Below, piece after piece: positions 9,072-17,903 of a stretch of 64,000 nt of DNA; the stretch's first letter is position 1, and every line of letters begins with the position of its first letter. Position numbers and translations under genes: made by a program. The DNA is from Secundilactobacillus silagei JCM 19001 (GTDB taxonomy: Bacteria > Bacillota > Bacilli > Lactobacillales > Lactobacillaceae), in NCBI RefSeq assembly GCF_002217945.1, contig NZ_BCMG01000009.1:62001-126000 (forward strand), in the 5' to 3' direction. The notes beneath the pieces are model-generated. The model saw only the letters and a program-made list of their open reading frames with translations, ran no database searches and had not been told where the DNA came from.

Positions 9072-10358
9072 ATGCGTTATCAGCGACCAAAAGGCACTGC
9101 GGACATTCTTCCAGGTGAGAGTCAGCACTGGCAGTATGTTGAGACAGTGGCGCGACAAGTATTCAATAAGTACCGGTTCGAAGAAATTCGCACACCGCTA
9201 TTTGAAAATTTCGAAGTGTTCTCGAGAACCTCTGGCGACACTTCAGACATTGTTACTAAGGAAATGTACGATTTTAAGGATAAGGGTGACCGTCACATCA
9301 GTTTACGGCCAGAAGGGACCGCTGGCGTTGTGCGGGCCTTTGTGGAAAACAAACTGTATGGCCCAGAAGTTCAAAAGCCCTTTAAGACTTATTATATCGG
9401 ACCGATGTACCGTTATGAGCGACCACAATCAGGTCGGCAACGGGAATTCCACCAAATGGGGATCGAAGCTTTCGGTTCTGATGAGCCAGCACTAGATGTT
9501 GAAGTGATCGCGGTCGGGATGGATCTGTTTAAGCATTTCGGGATCTCGAACCTCCGTTTAGCAATCAACACACTAGGCGATAAGGAGACTCGGGATAATT
9601 ACCGGCAGGCGCTGATCGATTATCTGGAACCGCACTACGATGAACTGAGTGAAGATTCTCAGATTCGCTTGCACAAGAATCCGCTGCGGGTACTGGATAG
9701 TAAGGATAAGAAGGATAAGCAGTTCGTGGCGGATGCGCCATCGATCCTGGATTATCTGACGCCTGAAGCCAAGGCGCATTTTGACCAGGTGAAGAGCTTG
9801 CTGTCAGCCATCGGTATTGACTACGTGGTCGATTCAACCATGGTACGTGGTCTGGATTACTACAACCACACCATTTTTGAAATCATGGTTGATTCGAAGG
9901 CGTTAGGTCATGGCTACACCACAGTGTGTGCCGGTGGCCGTTACAACGGCTTGGTCGAAGAACTGGGCGGCCCGGAAGTTTCCGGTGTTGGTTTTGGCCT
10001 CGGTATGGAACGCTTAATCTTATTGATGGAAGCTGAAGGGGTCAAATTTCCTGAAGAACATCATTTGGACGCCTACGTTGTGGGCATTGGTGATGAAGCC
10101 AACGCACCAACGTTAAAGGTCGTGCAAGCGTTGCGTCAGCAGGAGTATTCAGCTGACCGCGATTACTTAGCTCGTAAGCCTAAGGCCCAGTTTAAAACGG
10201 CTGACCGCTTAAGCGCTGCCTACACGCTGACTCTGGGTGAAAAAGAGTTAACGACCAATACGATTCACGTTAAGAATATGAACTCTGGTAATGAAGTTTC
10301 AGCACCGCTAGACGATGTGATGACTGATTTCGCCAGTGTCATTAAAAATATTGATTAA
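9072..10358 (+). CDS. hisS: Histidyl-tRNA synthetase
   Basis: The 428-residue class II synthetase charges tRNA-His. The ATG at 9072 follows AAAGGGAG and is preferred over the in-frame codon at 8994, which lies within the T-box. Class II motif 2 is in [19 protein letters not shown] (about 108-126), the histidine-specific loop is near [10 protein letters not shown] (about 262-271), and motif 3 is [11 protein letters not shown] (about 306-316). A C-terminal anticodon-binding domain covers about 330-428. It is the first gene of the T-box-controlled operon; aspS starts 12 bases later. Confidence 0.98.
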   Translation: MRYQRPKGTADILPGESQHWQYVETVARQVFNKYRFEEIRTPLFENFEVFSRTSGDTSDIVTKEMYDFKDKGDRHISLRPEGTAGVVRAFVENKLYGPEVQKPFKTYYIGPMYRYERPQSGRQREFHQMGIEAFGSDEPALDVEVIAVGMDLFKHFGISNLRLAINTLGDKETRDNYRQALIDYLEPHYDELSEDSQIRLHKNPLRVLDSKDKKDKQFVADAPSILDYLTPEAKAHFDQVKSLLSAIGIDYVVDSTMVRGLDYYNHTIFEIMVDSKALGHGYTTVCAGGRYNGLVEELGGPEVSGVGFGLGMERLILLMEAEGVKFPEEHHLDAYVVGIGDEANAPTLKVVQALRQQEYSADRDYLARKPKAQFKTADRLSAAYTLTLGEKELTTNTIHVKNMNSGNEVSAPLDDVMTDFASVIKNID

Positions 10359-10370
10359 AAGGAGAGCAAG

Positions 10371-12167
10371 ATGAAGCGAACAACATATGCCGGTCTGGTG
10401 GACGAAAAATATCTTGATCAAGATGTCGTCCTCAAGGGCTGGGTTCAAAAGCGCCGTGATTTAGGCGGTTTAATATTTATCGATCTACGAGACCGCGAAG
10501 GCATTGTCCAACTGGTCTTCAGTGAGGAATTCGATAAGGATGCACTGGCCGTTGCTGACCAGCTGCGAAACGAATACGTCATTGAAATTAAGGGTCACGT
10601 GGTACCACGGGCCGAACACGAAGTTAACGAGAAGATGCGGACCGGTAAGATCGAAGTCCGGGTATCTGAAATTAACCTGTTAAACAAGGCTAAGAACCCG
10701 CCATTCTATATTCAAGACGGCATCAACGTTTCTGACGATCTACGGTTGAAGTACCGTTACTTAGATCTGCGTCGGCCAGAAATGCAACGTGGTCTCTTGA
10801 TTCGTAACCGGATCACCCAATCAGTCCACAGTTACTTTGATTCTCAGGGCTTCATTGATATTGAAACCCCTGATCTGACTAAGTCCACCCCAGAAGGTGC
10901 TCGGGATTATCTGGTCCCTTCACGGGTCTATCCAGGTCATTTCTACGCGCTGCCACAATCACCACAACTGTTTAAGCAGTTACTGATGGGTGCCGGGTTT
11001 GACCGTTACTACCAAATCGCTCGTTGCTTCCGTGACGAAGATCTGCGTGGTGACCGTCAGCCAGAATTTACCCAAATTGATATGGAAACTTCTTTCTTGG
11101 ACGCTGAAGAAATTCAGGATCTGACTGAAGGCTTGATTGCTAAAGTCATGAAGGAAACCTTAAACATTGACGTTAAGTTACCATTCAAACGGATGGACTG
11201 GGATGAATCCATGGCCCGCTTTGGTACTGACCAGCCAGATGTTCGTTATGGCATGGAACTGAAGGACTTAGGCGACTTAGTGAATGATCTCGGCTTTAAC
11301 GTCTTTAACAAAGTTCTCGATGATGGTGGCCAAGTTAAAGCAATCGCCGTTCCTGGCGGTGCTGATAAGTACTCCAGAAAAGACATCGATAAGTTCGTGG
11401 AACATATCGAACGCTTCGGTGCTAAGGGCTTACCTTGGTTGAAGGTTACTGAAGACAACTTTACCGGCCCAATTGCCAAGTTCTTCAAGGATAACGCTGA
11501 ACTGTACAAAGCCATTACGGAACGGACCGGCGCTAAGCCTGGCGATCTTCTGTTATTCGCCAGTGATTCCAGCCGAGTGGTTGCCCAAACCTTGGACTAC
11601 CTCCGTCGGACAATTGCTAATGAGCTTGGTTTGATCGACGAATCGAAGTTTGCCTTCTTATGGATCGTGAACTGGCCATTATTCGATTACGATGTGGACT
11701 TGAAGCGCTGGGTTCCAGCCCATCACCCATTCACCATGCCAAAAGCCGGTGACGAACATTACTTGGACGAAGGCGAAGATCCGCATAAAGCCTACGCTCA
11801 AAGTTATGACATCATCTTAAACGGTCTGGAATTAGGTGGCGGATCGATCCGGATCCACACCCGTGACCTGCAAATGAAGATGTTCAAAGCTCTTGGCTTC
11901 ACCAAAGAGCGGGCCGAAAAGCAGTTTGGTTACCTCCTGACCGCTTTGGATTACGGTTTTCCGCCTCATGGTGGTCTGGCAATCGGCTTGGATCGGTTTG
12001 CCCGCTTGTTAGCTAAGCGCGGTAACATTCGAGACGTGATCGCCTTCCCTAAGAACTCCAAAGCTGTTGAACCATTAACGTCTGCACCAACCACGGTTTC
12101 AGACAAGCAATTACAAGATTTAAGCTTGTTTGTGACCAAGGATGATGACGATAAAAAAGATAAATAA
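10371..12167 (+). CDS. aspS: Aspartyl-tRNA synthetase
   Basis: The 598-residue class II enzyme charges tRNA-Asp. Domains: N-terminal OB-fold anticodon-binding domain (about 1-110), catalytic core with motif 2 [17 protein letters not shown] (about 216-232), an inserted bacterial GAD domain (about 290-410), and motif 3 [14 protein letters not shown] (about 530-543). The length fits the bacterial type, which carries the GAD insertion. AGGAGAG precedes the ATG. It is co-transcribed with hisS behind one T-box. Whether it is discriminating or also charges tRNA-Asn cannot be decided without checking for asnS/gatCAB elsewhere. Confidence 0.98.
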   Translation: MKRTTYAGLVDEKYLDQDVVLKGWVQKRRDLGGLIFIDLRDREGIVQLVFSEEFDKDALAVADQLRNEYVIEIKGHVVPRAEHEVNEKMRTGKIEVRVSEINLLNKAKNPPFYIQDGINVSDDLRLKYRYLDLRRPEMQRGLLIRNRITQSVHSYFDSQGFIDIETPDLTKSTPEGARDYLVPSRVYPGHFYALPQSPQLFKQLLMGAGFDRYYQIARCFRDEDLRGDRQPEFTQIDMETSFLDAEEIQDLTEGLIAKVMKETLNIDVKLPFKRMDWDESMARFGTDQPDVRYGMELKDLGDLVNDLGFNVFNKVLDDGGQVKAIAVPGGADKYSRKDIDKFVEHIERFGAKGLPWLKVTEDNFTGPIAKFFKDNAELYKAITERTGAKPGDLLLFASDSSRVVAQTLDYLRRTIANELGLIDESKFAFLWIVNWPLFDYDVDLKRWVPAHHPFTMPKAGDEHYLDEGEDPHKAYAQSYDIILNGLELGGGSIRIHTRDLQMKMFKALGFTKERAEKQFGYLLTALDYGFPPHGGLAIGLDRFARLLAKRGNIRDVIAFPKNSKAVEPLTSAPTTVSDKQLQDLSLFVTKDDDDKKDK

Positions 12168-12186
12168 GTTTTAAAAAGTGCTAAAC

Positions 12187-12234
12187 AAAAAGCATGGTTC
12201 TCAGTCGAAAATGGCTGAGAACCATGCTTTTTTG
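12187..12234 (+). terminator. Terminator shared by aspS and the convergent MFS gene
   Basis: A 17-bp stem (AAAAGCATGGTTCTCAG and its complement) around a 10-base loop, with A run before and T run after, so it can work in both directions. Confidence 0.88.
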
Positions 12235-12271
12235 ATGCCCATATATTATTGTAGATCATTGATTTTAAAAA

Positions 12272-13594
12272 CTATTTAATGATCTTATCGTCTGTTTCAG
12301 GTCCCCAAATGAAGATGACAGCGGCCGCAATCACAGCAATTGCTGCGATGCCATAGTAGAGAAACGACGTTGAAAAGTGGGTGATCACGATGGCGACGAC
12401 TGAGGGCATCAAAACGTTCAATAGTTTGGAAACACCGTTGGCAATACCGGCGCCACGGAAGCGGTGGCTGGTTTCAAACAATTCGTTGGTGTAGATGCTG
12501 ACCACGGTTGCCATTAGAATGTAGAGTACCACTGTCAGCAAAAAGCCGTTTAGCAAGATTCCCACCGTGGTAGTCTCATAGGCATAAGCAAAGCCCAAAA
12601 TGGCAACAATAATAAATGAAACGCCAATCAATTTCTTGCGACCAGTCCGGTCTACCAGCAGGGCGCCAATAGCACAGCCGATTGGGGCACCCAGCATCAT
12701 GATGGCAGAAAAGCCGATGGAACTGACAATGTTAATGCCGCGTTTCAGCAGTAACGTTGGCACCCAAGTAGAGAAGGTATACTGGCAAAGCAAAGTGGCA
12801 CTGACAGCAACGATGGCGATAAACAAACCCTTGGCAAAGCTAATGTGGATGACGGCTTCATTCTTATCTTCTAACTCACCATCATCGTAAAGCCCGCGGG
12901 TCGTGAGCTGTTTAATAATGGTATCAGCCTCTTGAGTCCGGCCCTTGGTCAGCAGCCAGCGGGGAGATTCAGGAAAATGACGACGGGCGAACCACAGGAT
13001 CATGGCCAAAATCCCTAACAGCAGAAACATTGACCGCCAGCCGAATTTAGGAATCATGAAGGTGGCAATCAGTAAGGTGACCGGTGCACCGGTGTTGGCG
13101 ATGATCGCGGTTAGTCCGGACCAGTGACCGCGACGTTTGACTGGTGCAAATTCATTAACAACGGCATAACTGGTGACGATTTCGGCACCCAGACCAGTGG
13201 CCGCAAATAGCCGGCAGATGATCAGCGTGATCATATTCGGTGCAAAGGCGGCTAAGAGGGTAAACGCGCCAAACAGTAGTAAATTATACTGATAAGATTT
13301 TTTGCGGCCGTAGAAGTCGCCGATATACCCGGAGATTAATGATCCAAGAAAAAGTCCCAGAAAGCCACTTGATAAGAAGAGCGAACCCTGCGCAACGGTG
13401 GCAAAATGTGACGCAACCATGGCGCCATTGATGGCACTGGCAACGTAAACGTCAGCTGCATCCAGCATGATGCCAGCGCCGGCCAGCCCAAATACCTTGT
13501 AGAACAAGGGCGTTTCACGAGCGGAATTAAGCTGTGTTTCGAGGTTAAGTGAACTTGAACTGATGTTATGAGAAGTAACGGTGTTAGAAGCCAT
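12272..13594 (-). CDS. MFS transporter, sugar-porter/MHS-like, under T-box control
   Basis: A 440-residue, 12-helix major facilitator protein. The conserved cytoplasmic loop motif occurs after helix 2 as GDFYGRKK (about 92-99) and again in the second half as DRTGRKK (about 310), the pattern of the sugar-porter and metabolite:H+ symporter branches. A polar Ser/Thr/Asn-rich N-terminal tail of about 30 residues precedes helix 1. The start ATG 13594 follows AGGAGG. What makes it unusual is the upstream T-box leader, which ties expression to an uncharged tRNA and so suggests uptake or export of an amino acid or precursor, although the protein family is not a classic amino-acid permease family. The substrate is unknown. 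Confidence 0.85.
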   Translation of the reverse strand: MASNTVTSHNISSSSLNLETQLNSARETPLFYKVFGLAGAGIMLDAADVYVASAINGAMVASHFATVAQGSLFLSSGFLGLFLGSLISGYIGDFYGRKKSYQYNLLLFGAFTLLAAFAPNMITLIICRLFAATGLGAEIVTSYAVVNEFAPVKRRGHWSGLTAIIANTGAPVTLLIATFMIPKFGWRSMFLLLGILAMILWFARRHFPESPRWLLTKGRTQEADTIIKQLTTRGLYDDGELEDKNEAVIHISFAKGLFIAIVAVSATLLCQYTFSTWVPTLLLKRGINIVSSIGFSAIMMLGAPIGCAIGALLVDRTGRKKLIGVSFIIVAILGFAYAYETTTVGILLNGFLLTVVLYILMATVVSIYTNELFETSHRFRGAGIANGVSKLLNVLMPSVVAIVITHFSTSFLYYGIAAIAVIAAAVIFIWGPETDDKIIK

Positions 13595-13648
13595 ATGTAT
13601 TTCCTCCTAAAGTATGTATAGACGTGTTTTTGATGTATTTATAATGAG

Positions 13649-13714
13649 CTAAGGGCAAGAACGGACACGCTGATGAATTCTAGCCACTGTGATTTGGTAA
13701 AGTAAAAGAATCAA
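13649..13714 (-). CDS. Candidate 21-codon leader ORF between T-box and MFS gene
   Basis: On the minus strand, AGGAGG is followed after eight bases by TTG 13714 and then 20 further codons to a TAG. The encoded peptide is hydrophobic at its N-terminus and basic at its C-terminus (MILLLYQITVARIHQRVRSC plus Pro). The ribosome site is stronger than chance would suggest, but the start is TTG and I know no homologue. It could be a leader peptide, a remnant, or nothing. Confidence 0.25.
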   Translation of the reverse strand: MILLLYQITVARIHQRVRSCP

Positions 13715-13749
13715 TCTTAATTCCTCCTCGTATGAAAGATAGATAAAAT

Positions 13750-14012
13750 AAAAACGCCCTTCGAAAAAACTTCCGAAGGGCGCAATAGTATGCACGGTAC
13801 CACCTTGATTTGTTGTCCATAAGACAACCTTAGCGGACTTAATTATTTAGATCCGTTGACCAGATAATGGTGGTAACCAGGAAAGCCCGATAAACAATTA
13901 TGGCTCAAAGCCTACTTTCAGTTCTAGACGTCATCCGTTTGCAGCAACTACGGACTCTCTGAGCACGTCGAAAGAACTTACTCTGCTTATTCACTCTGTT
14001 TATCATTACTTT
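13750..14012 (-). promoter_or_regulatory. T-box riboswitch upstream of the MFS transporter
   Basis: On the minus strand the T-box core GGTGGTACCGTGCA (13791-13804) is followed by a perfect 9-bp terminator stem (CGCCCTTCG/CGAAGGGCG, 13755-13782) and a T-rich tail. Stem I is recognisable: AAGC/GCTT lower stem, AGTTCT/AGAACT upper stem. The bulge between them reads GAAAGTAG on the 3' side. By the spacing rule seen in the glyQ leader, the specifier is GTA (Val, 13913-13915); one base over gives AGT (Ser). The T of UGGU prefers discriminator base A73, as in tRNA-Val; tRNA-Ser normally has G73. The amino acid is therefore probably, not certainly, valine. Confidence 0.9.
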
Positions 14013-14074
14013 TTAATTATTTTTTAATTTAATTGTATGCTAACTCATAACTTGAATCTTGTAAAGGGGGCCAG

Positions 14075-14090
14075 CTAAAATCGATTTTAG
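14075..14090. promoter_or_regulatory. 16-bp perfect palindrome between divergent MFS leader and msrA
   Basis: CTAAAATCGATTTTAG is fully self-complementary and lies in the divergent promoter region. This is the form of a dimeric repressor site; no regulator is identified. Confidence 0.4.
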
Positions 14091-14200
14091 TCACGTCATG
14101 AAATTTTGATTGAGGGTACTGACAGCGGTTGGCTTGTTTCATGAGCTGAAATACCATATACTGGTTACTATTCAATTTAGTTAATTTAGGGGTGAACGAA

Positions 14201-14740
14201 ATGAGTAAAAAACGAGAAACAGCAATCTTTGCGGGCGGGTGCTTCTGGTGCATGGTCAAGCCCTTCGATACGCAGCCAGGCATTGAAAAAGTGGTCTCCG
14301 GCTATACGGGTGGACACGTGGCCAATCCGACTTACGAGCAGGTCAGCAGTCACACTACTGGTCATACCGAAGCGGTCAAAATTACCTTTGATCCAGAAAT
14401 CATGCCTTATGAAAAATTAGTCCAGATCTATTGGCAGCAGACCGACCCAACGGATGCGATGGGCCAGTTTCAAGACCGTGGTGACAACTACCGGCCAGTC
14501 ATTTTTGTGAAGGATGAGGCGCAGCGTAAAATTGCGGAGCAGTCCCGCCAAAAGCTGATCGACAGCGGTAAGTTCGATGCCCCGATTGTGACTCAGATTG
14601 AGGATGCCAAGCCATTTTATGAAGCTGAGGAAGAACACCAAGACTTCTATCGTAAGCAGCCAGCACGAATGGCCATGCAAGAAGCCGGCGGACGTGAGAA
14701 ATTCGTTAACGAACACTGGCAAAATCCAAAGGCTAAATGA
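14201..14740 (+). CDS. msrA: Peptide methionine sulfoxide reductase A
   Basis: The 179-residue cytosolic enzyme reduces the S form of methionine sulfoxide in proteins and free methionine. The active-site motif is GGCFWCM (about 12-18) with catalytic Cys14; the second Cys two residues on is a variation seen in some bacterial MsrA where Gly is more usual. Downstream are GYTGGH (about 35-40) and the late HQDFYRK motif (about 147). The start ATG 14201 is chosen because AGGGG lies eight bases upstream; an in-frame GTG at 14192 overlaps that site. It appears to stand alone, divergent from the T-box/MFS unit. Confidence 0.96.
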   Translation: MSKKRETAIFAGGCFWCMVKPFDTQPGIEKVVSGYTGGHVANPTYEQVSSHTTGHTEAVKITFDPEIMPYEKLVQIYWQQTDPTDAMGQFQDRGDNYRPVIFVKDEAQRKIAEQSRQKLIDSGKFDAPIVTQIEDAKPFYEAEEEHQDFYRKQPARMAMQEAGGREKFVNEHWQNPKAK

Positions 14741-14840
14741 GGGTTGCTTTAGAAAGTAAAAAGAGTGGTGTGCAGTCGGAAAAGATATGCTATGCTAGGA
14801 TACTGTCGGTTACTGAACGATTGGATAGAGAGGGTTTGTT

Positions 14841-15716
14841 ATGGATGATGTACAGCGTTTAGTTAAACGCCATCAATCAATTGGAAAAATTTCGACTGCA
14901 TTTATATACGGTATTTTAGTGTCGATCGCCATGAATTTCTTCTGGACGCCGGGACACATTTATTCTTCTGGTATTACTGGGCTGGCACAAATTGTGACTA
15001 CTTTGACTGAGCGGCACCTGACCTTCGTGGTTTCAACTGCTTTAGGATTATTTTTGCTGAACGTCCCACTATTCGTCCTAGCGTGGCGGGCAATCGGTCA
15101 TAATTTTACGGTTTATACGGTTATTGCGGTTTTTCTTGCCAGTTTAATGATTAAGATGCTGCACCCGGTTCATCTGACGACTGACCCCATTATCTGTGCG
15201 TTATTTGGTGGAGCGGTCAACGGGTTTGGGACCGGCTTGGCCCTTAAAAGTGGGATTTCAACCGGGGGCTTAGACATCTTGGGAATCGTGATTCGCCGCA
15301 AGACGGGCCGCTCGATTGGATCCATTAACATTGCGTTTAATTCGCTGATCATTTTAGCGGCTGGTTTTCTGTACGGCTGGCCCCACGCGTTTTATTCCGC
15401 CATTGGGTTAGTGGTTAACGCCCGGGTCATGGACATGACTTATACGCGCCAGCAGCTGATGCAAGTGATGATCATTACTGACCGGCCGAAAACGGTGATC
15501 GATTCGATTCAAAACCATATTCGGCGGGGGATCACCATCGTGCACGATGCCGAGGGGGCCTATCACCATGATACAAAGACGATCCTCTTCACCGTGATTT
15601 CACGTTATGAAATGTCGGATCTAGAGGAAGCCATGAATGAAGCTGATTCAAGTGCCTTCACCAGTGTTTCAGAAATTTACAAGGTTCTGGGTCATTTTTA
15701 TGAACCTAGACTATGA
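14841..15716 (+). CDS. YitT/DUF161 family membrane protein with DUF2179 domain
   Basis: A 291-residue protein with five or six predicted membrane helices in the first 190 residues, including the Gly-rich segment GFGTGLALKSGISTGGLDI typical of the YitT family. A C-terminal soluble DUF2179 domain (about 205-285) has the pattern MQVMIITDRP followed by RGITIVHDAEG. The molecular function of the family is not established. The gene is preceded by GAGAGG and a likely promoter at about 14785-14805. A terminator follows directly. Family assignment is firm, function unknown. Confidence 0.88.
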   Translation: MDDVQRLVKRHQSIGKISTAFIYGILVSIAMNFFWTPGHIYSSGITGLAQIVTTLTERHLTFVVSTALGLFLLNVPLFVLAWRAIGHNFTVYTVIAVFLASLMIKMLHPVHLTTDPIICALFGGAVNGFGTGLALKSGISTGGLDILGIVIRRKTGRSIGSINIAFNSLIILAAGFLYGWPHAFYSAIGLVVNARVMDMTYTRQQLMQVMIITDRPKTVIDSIQNHIRRGITIVHDAEGAYHHDTKTILFTVISRYEMSDLEEAMNEADSSAFTSVSEIYKVLGHFYEPRL

Positions 15717-15724
15717 CAATTTCA

Positions 15725-15760
15725 CCGCTGTGTCCTTGATATCAAGGGCATAGCGATTTT
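15725..15760 (+). terminator. Terminator after the YitT-family gene
   Basis: CGCTGTGTCCTTGAT pairs with ATCAAGGGCATAGCG apart from G-T and single mismatches, followed by ATTTTATA. Confidence 0.65.
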
Positions 15761-15815
15761 ATATTCCGGCAAATTCTTAAATTCTTATAAAAGCCAGTTA
15801 CTTAAAATTTGAATG

Positions 15816-15824
15816 TGGTATAAT
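15816..15824 (+). promoter_or_regulatory. Extended -10 promoter of the teichoic-acid-type cluster
   Basis: TGGTATAAT is an ideal extended -10 box (TGnTATAAT). No strong -35 is visible at the right distance. Transcription would start near 15831, about 65 bases before the first gene. Confidence 0.55.
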
Positions 15825-15895
15825 ACCTTGTTGTGCGTTACGGCACCCGTTATTGGTGGCGTAACACAGGAGAAAAATAGAATTGGTGGTCTGCT

Positions 15896-17050
15896 GTGAA
15901 AGTAATTTATATTTGGCTGGTCCGGTTAATATCTGCGCTGAACTTTTTTAGGCGAAGCAAGGTTCATTCAGTTATTTACCTGATGAGTTTCGGCAATAAT
16001 TTGAAGTTTATACTAGCGCTGGCTGATAAATTACCTGACAATCAGCAACTGGTCGTTTTTTACCGGCCAGACGTTGAAGTCGAGGCAACTCAGCTGGCTG
16101 CTTATGGAATCAAAGTTGTTCCGTTTCGGGATAACCTGCATTTTGTGTTCACTGGGATACCGGTGATTATGACATCCCAACTGATCTTCTGCGATAACTA
16201 CTACGCCTTTTTAGGCGGTTTGCTGCATCCGCGACACGCCAAGATCGTTCAGCTCTGGCATGCTAACGGTGCGATTAAGCGCTTTGGTTGGGGCGACCCA
16301 ACCACGAGTCAGCGTTCTAAAGAAGATCAGCGGCGGTTCCAACGGGTCTATGATCAGTTCGATGATTACGTGGTGGCTTCAGATGCCATGGGCAACGTTT
16401 TTCAGGATAGTTATCGCGTTCCGCGTTCACGGATGCAGTTAATGGGCTATCCGCGGTCTGACCGGTTTTTTTCTGCTAAATGGCAGGCAGGAGCGCGTGA
16501 CCGTATTGATCGGCTGGCACCGGGATTGGCCAAGCACCGCGTGATCTTATACGCACCGACGTACCGTGATTCAATGACCTTTGAGCTGACGCCGGAACTA
16601 AAAGAAGCACTGGTGGCTGATCCAAATGCCGTGGTGGTGGTCAAACTCCATCCTTTGCTGCAAAAGTATGAACAGCGGCTCAGTCAGTCAACGACGCATC
16701 AGGTACGCTTTTATCCGCAGCTGTCGACGACCGATCTGCTGATGGTAACCGAGACTTTGATCACCGATTATTCGTCGATCGCGTTTGATTATAGTCTGCT
16801 GCCACACGCGCATAGTCTGCTGTTTTATATGTCTGATTTAGAAGAGTACCAGCAAAATCCTGGTATTCAGCCCCACTTTTTAAAGTGGCTGCCATCAGCA
16901 CCTTTAAAGACACCGGCAGAACTGCGAACGGCGATTGTCACTGACCGGCAAACGGATTTTACCAAGTTTAACCATCATTGGAATACCTACAATGATGGTC
17001 ATGCGACCCAACGGGTTGTGGAATATTACTGCCGCTATTTGAAAAAATAG
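15896..17050 (+). CDS. CDP-glycerol glycerophosphotransferase family protein (TagB/TarK-like)
   Basis: The 384-residue protein belongs to the Glyphos_transf family, which transfers glycerol-phosphate (or ribitol-phosphate) units from CDP-activated donors to undecaprenyl-linked wall polymer on the cytoplasmic membrane face. Visible motifs: QLWHANGAIKRFGW with the catalytic His (about 120-133), YAPTYRDS (about 218-225), VVKLHP (about 250) and TDYSSIAFDYSLL (about 290-302). A short hydrophobic/amphipathic N-terminus may bind the membrane. GTG 15896 follows GGTGG. It heads a three-gene block with the TagG-like permease and a second glycerophosphotransferase. Whether it is primase or polymerase cannot be told. 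Confidence 0.85.
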   Translation: MKVIYIWLVRLISALNFFRRSKVHSVIYLMSFGNNLKFILALADKLPDNQQLVVFYRPDVEVEATQLAAYGIKVVPFRDNLHFVFTGIPVIMTSQLIFCDNYYAFLGGLLHPRHAKIVQLWHANGAIKRFGWGDPTTSQRSKEDQRRFQRVYDQFDDYVVASDAMGNVFQDSYRVPRSRMQLMGYPRSDRFFSAKWQAGARDRIDRLAPGLAKHRVILYAPTYRDSMTFELTPELKEALVADPNAVVVVKLHPLLQKYEQRLSQSTTHQVRFYPQLSTTDLLMVTETLITDYSSIAFDYSLLPHAHSLLFYMSDLEEYQQNPGIQPHFLKWLPSAPLKTPAELRTAIVTDRQTDFTKFNHHWNTYNDGHATQRVVEYYCRYLKK

Positions 17051-17073
17051 CTGGCGTAAAGGAGTGTTAACCT

Positions 17074-17880
17074 TTGAAAGAGGTCGTAACCTTATTTAAG
17101 GAACAATTTAAGAGTTTAGGGATTATCTTTAGAATTTCAAAGTATCAAGATCGGGCCAGTTATCAAAGTCATTATCTTGGGTTGATCTGGGAGTATTTAT
17201 ACCCCTTAATTCAAATCTGTATTTACTGGTTAGTCTTTGGTGTGGGTCTTAAGCATGGTCAGTCCAGCGGTATTGATTACCTGCCTTGGATGGTGATTGG
17301 GATCACCCCATGGTTCTTCATGAACCGGGCGACCTTGGATGCTTCTAAGAGTATTTACCAGCAAGTGGGAATGGTTTCCAAAATGAAATTTCCCGTTTCG
17401 GCACTGCCTTCAATTAAAATTGTTTCCAATTTAAGTTCGTTTTGGACAATGTTAGTTGTTTCAGTGCTGGTCGGTTTGATTTATGGGATTCGGCCCAATA
17501 TTTATTGGCTGGAATCCATTTACTACTTCTTCTGCATGATCATGTTTTTGATTGCCTTTGGGATTTTTAACTCGGCAGTGTCAGTACTTGTGCGGGATTA
17601 TCATATCTTACTGCAATCAGTGATGCGGATGTTATTCTACATTTCCGGTGTACTGTTCAACTTTGAAACGGGTGGCTTTCCACCAATCGGAATTCGCGTT
17701 TTGCAGTTGAACCCATTCTTCTACGTGGTTTCCGGTTTCCGGGAATCAATGCTGGGTCAAGGCTGGTTCTGGCAACGGCCAACGTTAACCATTGAATTTT
17801 GGTTGATCGTGCTGTTCTTCCTGTTAGTCGGCTCGCATCTGCATTATAAGTTCCGTTCACGTTTCGTTGATTTAATTTAG
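17074..17880 (+). CDS. tagG: TagG-like ABC-2 type polysaccharide/teichoic acid exporter permease
   Basis: The 268-residue protein has six predicted membrane helices in the ABC-2 permease pattern, with a polar N-terminal tail (YQDRASYQSHYLGLIWEYLYPLIQ) characteristic of TagG/RfbA-type permeases. It would flip the lipid-linked wall polymer out of the cytoplasm together with an ATPase (TagH). TTG 17074 is preceded by AAAGGAG. It lies between two glycerophosphotransferase genes, which supports a teichoic-acid role. No TagH-like ATPase gene is present in the neighbourhood, so the partner must be elsewhere on the chromosome. Confidence 0.85.
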   Translation: MKEVVTLFKEQFKSLGIIFRISKYQDRASYQSHYLGLIWEYLYPLIQICIYWLVFGVGLKHGQSSGIDYLPWMVIGITPWFFMNRATLDASKSIYQQVGMVSKMKFPVSALPSIKIVSNLSSFWTMLVVSVLVGLIYGIRPNIYWLESIYYFFCMIMFLIAFGIFNSAVSVLVRDYHILLQSVMRMLFYISGVLFNFETGGFPPIGIRVLQLNPFFYVVSGFRESMLGQGWFWQRPTLTIEFWLIVLFFLLVGSHLHYKFRSRFVDLI

Positions 17881-17903
17881 TTAATTAATAAGGAGGAATT
17901 ACG

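Noticed and set aside
13914-13916. AGT (Ser) as specifier of the MFS T-box
   Set aside because: Stem geometry favours GTA one base over, and tRNA-Ser usually has G73, a poorer match to UGGU. Not excluded.
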